Position numbers and translations under genes: made by a program
Assembly (NCBI RefSeq): GCF_014695575.1
Contig: NZ_JACJOO010000081.1
Coordinates: forward strand, 1-45,245
Direction of reading: 5' to 3'
Origin: Leptolyngbya sp. FACHB-8
Lineage (GTDB): Bacteria > Cyanobacteriota > Cyanobacteriia > Elainellales > Elainellaceae
DNA: 45,245 bases
Notes under the pieces: generated by a model
What the model was told of the DNA's origin: nothing
Seen by the model: only the letters and a program-made list of their open reading frames with translations
Databases searched by the model: none
Shown here: positions 30,205 through 36,743 of the stretch, in pieces
Layout of the letters: each line of letters starts with the position of its first letter
How positions within the stretch are numbered: the first letter of the stretch is position 1

Positions 30205-31581
30205 TCACCGCATCCAGGACCTGCGAGCGTCAAACCAGTGATCGAGTCGTCGGAGCAGCCAGGGGTGTTGGGTTAGTTGGAGGGTCTGCCAGTCCTGGGC
30301 GATCGCCTGTACCCCCGAAGCAAAGCTAGGTGAAGGTAGCGGTAGATGTAGGAGCTGCTGCAAAGGAATGCGGTGGCGTTGGGCCATGATAAAGAGGCCT
30401 GCCCACTCTTCTGCTTCAGGGCCGAAAACATAGCCGCCCAAGATTCGGCCTGAGGAGTGTACCAAAATTTGGTAATGTCCGGTGATTTGTTGCCGAGTAT
30501 AAGCTTTGGACCGACTGAGAAAATCCTGGCGAAGACAGTGGTAGTGAGTTCCATACCGTTGTCGGGCCTGGATTTGTGTGAGCCCAAAGGAAACCAGGGG
30601 TGGATCTGTAAAAACAACCTGGGGAATATGCCGTCGGGGTATGCGAAAAATGGGCATGAATAGCGCATTTTTGAGCGCAACTTGAGCACCAGCCAGCGTG
30701 TCACAGGTATAAATATTCGGGATGCTAGTTTGCATGCGGGCGTTGGTTGGTAAGTTGGCCCCCATCAGTTTTAGGCCAATGCCTTCCAGGTTCAGCGTGC
30801 TGACATCGGGGATCGCTGACCCTGTGGCAATCAGGAGGTCACTGGCGATCGCTCCCACCAACGTTTGTACCTGAGCCTGCCCTGCTTCCAGGTGTACCCG
30901 TTTAATGGCTGTCGGGGCTATAACTGTAACCCCTTCCGATTCCAAAACTGCCTGAAGTAACCGTGCTGCCTCTGGTTCCTGGTCAGGCAAAAGGGCGGTT
31001 TCTGAAATCAGGGTGACATGGTGGCTAAAGCGGGCAAGCAGTTGAGCCAGTTCGCAGGCGATCGCTCCGCCTCCCAGGACTGTAATCCGCCGGGAAGATT
31101 GAGTCCAAATATCCGATTCCCAAAGCTCCTCTGGCACAAGGGGGTTGGTGTTATCCAACCCTGGGATGTTGGGCAGAAGGGTGCGGTGGGGGCGGAGAAG
31201 CAGGTAGGTGCGCGATCGCAATACTCGCCTGTTGACCCGCAGGCTGACCCAGGGACGGGAGGTAAATTCTGCCTCTCCCTCCAGGACGTCTACCCCGAGG
31301 CTGTTGAGATGGGCAATAGAAAGTGCTTCCTGAAAACTCTCGAGCCGCTGCCGAGCCAGCTTCAAAGCGGCCTCTGAAGTACCGGGTAGGATGGCAGTGG
31401 AGGTCGCGCTCTGGGTCTGCCCCAACTGGCGAAGTGTATGAAAGGTGAGATCGGCTGTCCAACTCCTTGTAGTTGGTGGCTCAACCAGGGCCACCCGTGC
31501 TTTGTAATGGGCTGCTGCTAAGGCTACATCTCGGCCCAAGGAGGAGCCACCTAAAATGATGAGATCGTAATCAACGGCCAT
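30205..31581 (-). CDS. FAD/NAD(P)-dependent oxidoreductase lacking the redox disulfide
   Basis: This 458-residue flavoprotein has the dihydrolipoamide dehydrogenase/mercuric reductase fold. The N-terminal FAD site is YDLIILGGSSLGRDVALAAA (GGSSLG instead of GxGxxG), the NAD(P) site is RRITVLGGGAIACELAQLLA, the second FAD motif is IPNIYTCDTLAGA, and a C-terminal dimerisation domain follows (PQVVFTDPPLVSFGLT, GYVFGPEAEEWAGLF). The active-site C-x4-C expected near residue 40 is absent (PPTTRSWTADLTFH), and the C-terminal His-Glu pair is not evident. It cannot be a standard disulfide reductase. The start MAVDYDLIIL (31581) avoids overlap with the cobD-like gene, which ends 13 bp upstream. Confidence 0.8.
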   Translation of the reverse strand: MAVDYDLIILGGSSLGRDVALAAAHYKARVALVEPPTTRSWTADLTFHTLRQLGQTQSATSTAILPGTSEAALKLARQRLESFQEALSIAHLNSLGVDVLEGEAEFTSRPWVSLRVNRRVLRSRTYLLLRPHRTLLPNIPGLDNTNPLVPEELWESDIWTQSSRRITVLGGGAIACELAQLLARFSHHVTLISETALLPDQEPEAARLLQAVLESEGVTVIAPTAIKRVHLEAGQAQVQTLVGAIASDLLIATGSAIPDVSTLNLEGIGLKLMGANLPTNARMQTSIPNIYTCDTLAGAQVALKNALFMPIFRIPRRHIPQVVFTDPPLVSFGLTQIQARQRYGTHYHCLRQDFLSRSKAYTRQQITGHYQILVHSSGRILGGYVFGPEAEEWAGLFIMAQRHRIPLQQLLHLPLPSPSFASGVQAIAQDWQTLQLTQHPWLLRRLDHWFDARRSWMR

Positions 31582-31594
31582 GATCCCTGCTACG

Positions 31595-32689
31595 TTACGT
31601 CGAAACCAATCGCTGGAGAGCATCCAGCAAGCGTTGATTTTCAGGTTGGGTGCGAACAGCGACCCGGAAATAGCGATCGCCTAACTCTGCAAAGCTAACG
31701 CAATCACGGATTAAAATCTGGTCTTGCTGAAGAAGCTGCCGTTGCAGGGCAATAGCCGAGATTTTTGACTGCACCAACAAAAAATTAGCGGTTCCCGGAA
31801 AGGGTTCTAGTCCAGGAATCTTCTGTAACCCTTCGAACAGTTGTGAACGCGCTCCGGACAACCAATTCCAAGTCTGCTGCTGAAAGGTGTGATCCTGAAG
31901 GACGGCGATCGCCGCTGCCACAGCTAAGCTATTCACACTCCAGGGGTCGCGCCATTCCTGCCAGGTACGGAGGCGATCGGGGTGGGCGATCGCATAACCC
32001 AGTCGCAACCCCGGAAAACTATAAAACTTCGTCAGGGAACCAATGACGACTAGATTGGGGAACTCCATCACCCAACGAGCCACGCTCTCGGCAGGCTCCG
32101 GCCCCACAAAATCCATGAAGGCTTCGTCCACAATGACCAGGGAAAATTGGTCCAAAATTGGCCTCAGGGAGGTCCGGGAAAACAGATAACCCGTTGGATT
32201 GTGGGGATTATTGATAATTAACCCGGTGCGGCCCGGTAACGCCTGTACTTTGGGAAAGGGTCGAGCCAGATTCCCTGACGATCGATCCAACGGCAATAGC
32301 AGAGGAAGGATAGTGCCCTGGTAAGCCGTCAAAGCTCTGGTGTAATCCCCAAAGCCCGGTTTAACCAGGTAGGTTGCATCCAGCTCTGCTAACTCGCGTC
32401 CAGCCCAGGTGAGCAGCTCAGCCGCTCCGTTTCCCGGCAAAATCCACTCGGCTGGTATCTTATGCCACTGGCTCAGGGCATGGCGCAATTCTCTATAGCT
32501 AGGGTCGGGATAATGACGAAGTTGCTGGAGGTTGGCCTGAATGGCAGCGATCGCGGACTCTGGTGGCCCAAGAGGATTGATGCTGGCAGAAAAATCCAAC
32601 AGTGAAAGGGGGGAACAGCCTGTCAGCGAAGCTGCCCAGGCTAAGTTCCCCCCATGTGCAGGTTGCGTTCCGTCTAAAAAGCTTGTCAC
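31595..32689 (-). CDS. cobD: PLP-dependent aminotransferase-fold enzyme, CobD/CobC type
   Basis: This 364-residue fold-type I PLP enzyme most resembles L-threonine-O-3-phosphate decarboxylase, which makes the aminopropanol linker of the cobalamin nucleotide loop. It starts with HGGNLAWA and LDFSASINPLGPP (the CobD/CobC N-terminal signature), then GNGAAELL, NNPHNPTGYLF, VDEAFMDFVG and the PLP lysine in GSLTKFYSFPGLRLGY, with FRVAVRTQPENQRLL at the C-terminus. Histidinol-phosphate aminotransferase is the nearest alternative; the HGGN and DFSASINP blocks argue for the cobalamin enzyme. Probably co-transcribed with the upstream HU gene (26-bp gap) and the downstream flavoprotein. Confidence 0.78.
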   Translation of the reverse strand: MTSFLDGTQPAHGGNLAWAASLTGCSPLSLLDFSASINPLGPPESAIAAIQANLQQLRHYPDPSYRELRHALSQWHKIPAEWILPGNGAAELLTWAGRELAELDATYLVKPGFGDYTRALTAYQGTILPLLLPLDRSSGNLARPFPKVQALPGRTGLIINNPHNPTGYLFSRTSLRPILDQFSLVIVDEAFMDFVGPEPAESVARWVMEFPNLVVIGSLTKFYSFPGLRLGYAIAHPDRLRTWQEWRDPWSVNSLAVAAAIAVLQDHTFQQQTWNWLSGARSQLFEGLQKIPGLEPFPGTANFLLVQSKISAIALQRQLLQQDQILIRDCVSFAELGDRYFRVAVRTQPENQRLLDALQRLVST

Positions 32690-32715
32690 AGGAAACTCTG
32701 CACAAATTCCCAGGC

Positions 32716-32997
32716 TTATTTCTCAGGGGCAACCATTTCCTTAAACAACTTGCCCGCAGAAAACGCAGGCACTTTGGTAGCAGGAATTTCCATCGCTTCC
32801 CCAGTTTTGGGGTTGCGGCCTTCACGAGCCTTACGCTCGCGGGGTTCAAAAGAACCAAAGCCGACCAGCGTTACTTTGTCGCCTTGAGATACAGCTTCCA
32901 TGATGGATTCGATCGCAGCGGACAGGACGCCGTCAGCAACCTTTTTCGTGACGTTGGCCTTCTCGGCAACCTTGTCTACCAGTTCACCTTTGTTCAT
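32716..32997 (-). CDS. hup: Histone-like DNA-binding protein HU
   Basis: This 93-residue nucleoid protein bends DNA without strong sequence preference. It starts MNKGELVDKVAEKANVTKKV, followed by the hallmark GFGSFEPRERKAREGRNPKTG and the DNA-intercalating-arm end IPATKVPAFSAGKLFK. Length and order match HU throughout. AAGGAGATT lies just before the ATG at 32997, an excellent ribosome-binding site. First gene of the HU/cobD-like/flavoprotein run. Confidence 0.96.
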   Translation of the reverse strand: MNKGELVDKVAEKANVTKKVADGVLSAAIESIMEAVSQGDKVTLVGFGSFEPRERKAREGRNPKTGEAMEIPATKVPAFSAGKLFKEMVAPEK

Positions 32998-33471
32998 GAG
33001 AATCTCCTTCGAGTTGTTCTAGCAGGATTTGAAATGTCGGCCTCCAGGGAGACCCATGGGCGATCCGTGGCTCGGTTTTAGCACAAAATGGCTGAAACCC
33101 TTATGAGCCAGGATTTTCAATGCTTCATTCTAGTTGCAACTGATCGAATGTGGATCGCCAAAACCTTTAATTTATGTAGACTTCCGGAATTTTTCGCCTC
33201 ATTTTTCCGTTAATCCAAAAAATGACCTTCGGTTTTTGGGCAAAAATCGGCAAATTTAGCCATTAGTAGGCGTCACGGGTAGCCTGCGCGATCAGGCTAC
33301 CTAACTTCACGTCTATCAAGCTCAAAAGCCCACCCATTCAGTTTTCTGGGCTACGAAATTGATTGATTAGAATCCCTAATTTCAACGAAATTTTTAGCTA
33401 AGACACACTGATTTACGGGGGTTTTGCTCAAAAATACAGCTTCGATCATCAGATTTGTCCCTATACGCCTG

Positions 33472-33546
33472 GCTATTTTCGTTAGGAGATCAGGCAAGAG
33501 TGTGTGCAAAGCACACACTCTTGCCTGATCTCCTAACGAAAATAGC
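33472..33546. repeat. Perfect 36-bp-arm palindrome
   Basis: An uninterrupted inverted repeat has 36-bp arms and a 3-nt loop: GCTATTTTCGTTAGGAGATC to GAGTGTGTGC, apex GCAAAGC. It is the longest perfect palindrome I found in the window. No mismatch suggests recent origin or strong selection. Confidence 0.8.
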
Positions 33547-33582
33547 TGTCGCTAAAATTGATGCTGAGGTCGTACAAATGTG

Positions 33583-33633
33583 GATGGGGTGTGGTGAAAG
33601 GAGAACAAAGTGCCCCTTTCACCACACCCCATC
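33583..33633. terminator. Terminator-like hairpin of the muramidase gene
   Basis: GATGGGGTGTGGTGAAAGG pairs with CCTTTCACCACACCCCATC around a 13-nt loop, 23 bp past the gene stop. Confidence 0.6.
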
Positions 33634-33655
33634 TATAACTAGGCGATTAGGCCTC

Positions 33656-34366
33656 TTATGGAGACACAGTCTCCAACTCTTCCTGAAGCACCTGCTCGTA
33701 AACCCAGGGCAGGTCGTTAGATAAATCATTGGTCTCAATACCGTGCCCTAAACTTGTCCAGGTCGGAGACAGAATGTAGAGGACCTCATTTAACTGTCCG
33801 TCCCGTAAGAGCTGCGATAGGTCAGTTCCCCAGTCTGTCGGGTCACTTAACCAGCCGTAAACAACCTCATCCTGATACTCGGGGGCAAAGCTATATTCCT
33901 GCCAGATCCAAAAGCCATCTGGATCGGGATGGTAACGGTGGGCCTGACTTTCCCATGTGGTGGTAATAAACTGATAGCGCCCGGCAGCAGTCGTACAGTC
34001 CCCCACATTCGGCCCAGCCACAATCGGTACGCAAAGGTCAGGATGCTGGCTTAAGTCCTCCACATGCTCACCCCCATACAACAGGGAATAGGGCTGAGGG
34101 TCGTTGGCCTCGCTGTAAGAAATTGTCCGCATCAATGCCCGAATATAAGGGTCGCCCCCCTCCATCACCAAGGGAGCTGGCTCATATCCTTCCCATCGGG
34201 GCTCGTTAATGCTCTGGTTTATATGCCATCCATCGATAAAAACCGCCCCGGCCATCAAAGCCAGGCCCCCCATGACCATAACCCGCTGCATCAAGGGCAG
34301 GCGGGCTTCAGAGGCCGTTGTGGGTTCACTGCTACTGGAATCAGCCGGGGAAGTGGAGGAACGCAC
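33656..34366 (-). CDS. Membrane-anchored muramidase-like protein (GH104/GH24-type)
   Basis: This 236-residue protein has an N-terminal Ser/Pro-rich cytosolic stretch, one transmembrane anchor at about 28-46, and a periplasmic lysozyme-fold domain. The sequence DPYIRALMRTISYSEANDPQ carries the probable catalytic Glu (E86). Then follow LLYGGEHVEDLSQHPDLC, the family hallmark TAAGRYQFITTTW and LSQLLRDGQLNEVLYILSPTW. Two cysteines (PDLC and VGDC) could form a disulfide. Predicted to cut peptidoglycan; role in growth, division or septal junctions unknown. Single gene ended by a hairpin. Confidence 0.78.
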   Translation of the reverse strand: MRSSTSPADSSSSEPTTASEARLPLMQRVMVMGGLALMAGAVFIDGWHINQSINEPRWEGYEPAPLVMEGGDPYIRALMRTISYSEANDPQPYSLLYGGEHVEDLSQHPDLCVPIVAGPNVGDCTTAAGRYQFITTTWESQAHRYHPDPDGFWIWQEYSFAPEYQDEVVYGWLSDPTDWGTDLSQLLRDGQLNEVLYILSPTWTSLGHGIETNDLSNDLPWVYEQVLQEELETVSP

Positions 34367-34408
34367 AGAACCTTTCCAATAAAAGGGCGAGGTTAGTCAA
34401 ACTTGAAC

Positions 34409-35068
34409 CTACGCCACCTTAGCAAAAAGTTCTCCTACTGGTAGAGGGCTAACGTCCGGTTTTGCGATAATCTCTAACACTTTGTTGCGGGCATTGGGGT
34501 CTGACAAGGCTTCTACACAGACCTGTGCTACTTTCTCTCGAGGGATGCGGCCCTCGGATAGGGTGTCTGCTCCCTGCATAACCAGGCCATCCGTGTTGTC
34601 AGTATCCAACAGCCCACCGGGACGAACAATGGTGTAGGTCAATCCGCTTTTTTGCAGATACTGTTCTGCTTGCTTCTTCCAAAACAGAATCAACCAGAAT
34701 GCGTTGAGTGGATGAAAGAATTTAGATGCACAGAGGGAGGATACCAGAACAAATTGGTCGATTTTCTTGTCAACAGAGGCATTGACCAGGTTTTTTGTGC
34801 CTTCGAAATCCACCCGATAGGGGCCGCTGGGATCAAAGCTAGGAGGCGCTCCCGTAGCGCAGAGGACGACGGTGCAGTCAGCGATCGCCTCCTTCAATGC
34901 CGCCATATCTGATACATCTCCCACAACCAACTCAGCTTGAGGCGGCAACTCTGCCTGGCCCCGCTCTAAACTCCGCACCAAAGCCCGCACCGGGATTCCC
35001 CGTGCCACAAGCTGTTCTACGATCCGTCTTCCTGTTCGACCTGTCGCCCCTGCTACAAATGCTTTCAT
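34409..35068 (-). CDS. NAD(P)-binding SDR, atypical NmrA/Tic62-like
   Basis: This 219-residue Rossmann-fold protein belongs to the atypical SDR group. The dinucleotide site is FVAGATGRTGRRIVEQLVAR (TGxxGxxG at about 9-14), with VRSLERGQ at the end of beta-2 suggesting NADP preference, VVGDVSDMAAL, VVLCATGAPPSFDPSGPYRV, and LTYTIVRPGGLLDTD near the C-terminal third. The usual YxxxK is replaced by W-KKQAEQYLQ. Relatives include the cyanobacterial/plastid Ycf39, Tic62 and HCF173-type proteins, often linked to photosystem assembly, but no substrate can be read. Confidence 0.82.
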   Translation of the reverse strand: MKAFVAGATGRTGRRIVEQLVARGIPVRALVRSLERGQAELPPQAELVVGDVSDMAALKEAIADCTVVLCATGAPPSFDPSGPYRVDFEGTKNLVNASVDKKIDQFVLVSSLCASKFFHPLNAFWLILFWKKQAEQYLQKSGLTYTIVRPGGLLDTDNTDGLVMQGADTLSEGRIPREKVAQVCVEALSDPNARNKVLEIIAKPDVSPLPVGELFAKVA

Positions 35069-35590
35069 TGTCTTGTCCTAAGAAAGGTTTTTACTAACCC
35101 ATACACGTTTCCCAGGAATCCAGGCAAATGGAATCTATCGGAGTGAAGAAAAAGGTAGAAGGCAGAGGGCAGGAGGCAGAAGGTAAGACAGGAAAAAGGC
35201 AGAGGGTAGAGGGCGAGGGGGAAAGGGTAGAAGGTTTAAGACTGAAAAGCATAGAAGTTGCAAAACAAAACAGTACTGTAACGGTTCTTTGCTCGGCCTC
35301 CTGCCCTCTGCCTTAATCTCCTCCTATCGGTAATTCCCCCCGAATTTCTCACCTATTCTTCGGCCTGTTGGATAAAACTTCCGAGATTTTTTCTACTTTT
35401 TCCGTAAAACCCTTGTGTTTACATGGTTTTGTACCAAGACTATGCTAGTTTCAGTGGCTTCGTTGCAGGCTGGGGTCTCCCTGATGCGTCTGAAGACTGG
35501 CGTTCTGCTTGAAATCAGGGGGTTTCTTCCCCCATCTCCTGCCAGCTTGGCTGGCCGAAATCCTTCGCTGACCGTCCCTGTGAGAAAGCC
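35069..35590. other. Intergenic region with purine-rich degenerate repeats
   Basis: From 35152 to 35240 runs a degenerate repeat of GGCAGAAGG/GGCAGAGGG units, of the short-repeat type frequent in filamentous cyanobacteria. Its complement GCCTCCTGCCCTCTGCCTT recurs once at about 35297-35315, so the region can fold back on itself. I see no gene. Confidence 0.6.
35152..35240 (+). repeat. Degenerate tandem GGCAGA(A/G)GG repeats
   Basis: About nine imperfect copies of a purine-only 7-9-mer, all on one strand. Such tracts are mononucleotide-strand-biased and may form triplex or slip during replication. An inverted copy of the first two units lies about 120 bp downstream. Confidence 0.6.
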
Positions 35591-36346
35591 ATGCAAGCAA
35601 ATTCCTTAGATAATCAATCTATTGATCCCTCATCAGCTTTATTGGGGCTGACAACCTCCTTTGGAGACGTCGGCCGAGAGGCTGGTGAAACTCACGAAGA
35701 CGCTCCCCCAACTGCCATGGAACCGGTTCATTTCAACGGGTATTACGCCAGTTGCATGGAAATGTGGGCCAATGCCCGTACTGTAGCTGACTACTTGGAT
35801 GTTCACTCTGAGTGGTTTCGTCGTTGTGCCAGTCCTATGTCTGCTGATCCCTTAGGAAACAATGGTTATGCCCTGACCATTGGTAAATTTGGAGCAATGG
35901 GATATGAGGTGGAGCCCAAAGTTGGCCTGCACTTGTTGCCCCAGGATGCTGACGGCTCGTATCGCATCGAGACGATTCCGGTACCCGGCTATACACCACC
36001 TGGATACGATGTTGACTTCCGTGCGGTGTTGCAACTTTGCGAACAGCCAGGCCAGAATGGTGCCGGTAAGGGTGCGCCTGATGTTATTACCCGGGTGGAG
36101 TGGAAACTGCACCTGGACGTTGCAATCCAGTTTCCGAGGTTTATCCATGCGCTGCCCCACACTCTTATCCAATCAACGGGCGATCGCCTGCTCAATCAAG
36201 TCGTGCGGCAGGTCTCCCGACGCCTCACTCACAAGGTGCAAGAAGACTTTCACTCGACCCGTGGCTTGCCGTTCCCGCATCAAGGTCGCAAGTATCCCTG
36301 GTCGCGCCATCACACCTCCGCCCTTTCCGGTGAAGACCTGGGGTGA
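35591..36346 (+). CDS. DUF1997 family protein
   Basis: This 251-residue soluble protein belongs to a family conserved in cyanobacteria and plant chloroplasts. The diagnostic segment is FNGYYASCMEMWANARTVAD with DYLDVHSEWFRRCASPMSAD. The START/SRPBCC-like middle is NGYALTIGKFGAMGYEVEPK and VDFRAVLQLCEQ, with QVVRQVSRRLTHKVQEDFHS near the end. No catalytic residues are apparent; the fold may bind a hydrophobic ligand. The first 45 residues are poorly conserved in character. Single gene. Confidence 0.82.
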   Translation: MQANSLDNQSIDPSSALLGLTTSFGDVGREAGETHEDAPPTAMEPVHFNGYYASCMEMWANARTVADYLDVHSEWFRRCASPMSADPLGNNGYALTIGKFGAMGYEVEPKVGLHLLPQDADGSYRIETIPVPGYTPPGYDVDFRAVLQLCEQPGQNGAGKGAPDVITRVEWKLHLDVAIQFPRFIHALPHTLIQSTGDRLLNQVVRQVSRRLTHKVQEDFHSTRGLPFPHQGRKYPWSRHHTSALSGEDLG

Positions 36347-36743
36347 TCAGGTTGCCGACAGTCAACCACCCCAACGTTGTGCCACGATTCCAGCCCTAAC
36401 TCGGTGGACACGGTATGTGAATTAGGCATCCAATAACTGTATATGAAGGAAAAACCCAAAAGATGATGGAATGGATCAGTTCGCTTCATCATTCGTTGGG
36501 TTTTCACATTTCAGGGCGTACGCATCTGTGGTGGGCTTGCGTAAGCTCTGACAATACTCAAGTCTCTTAGGATAGGTAAGTTTCGAGTGTATCCTGCACG
36601 AAAACTACCCCTCTCTGGGGCATAGTGTTAACAGACAGCAGAGGAAGCAGCTATTCATTCTGTAAGGTGATGGAAGTTGCTTCACATTGTATGGGTTTGC
36701 TGTCTTTACGGCGTTGTCGTTGAGGTTTTGCCTGTCGCGCCTC
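36347..36743. other. Intergenic region with terminator-like and decayed repeats
   Basis: It contains an imperfect hairpin AAAACCCAA/TTGGGTTTT (36450-36505), likely the DUF1997 terminator, and a decayed GGACTTACGCA-type pair (36517-36551, CGTACGCA and TGCGTAAG). No gene is seen. Confidence 0.45.

Larger units (their letters stand above)
32998..33655. other. Intergenic region with two long palindromes
   Basis: I see no gene. Two very stable hairpins (33472-33546 and 33583-33633) and a smaller one, TAGCCTG/CAGGCTA near 33276-33299, fall here. The part next to 32997 should hold the HU promoter. Confidence 0.5.

Noticed and set aside
31595-32689. Cobalamin riboswitch considered upstream of the cobD-like gene
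   Set aside because: The gene starts 26 bp after the HU stop. No B12-box-like sequence or long leader was seen before HU either.
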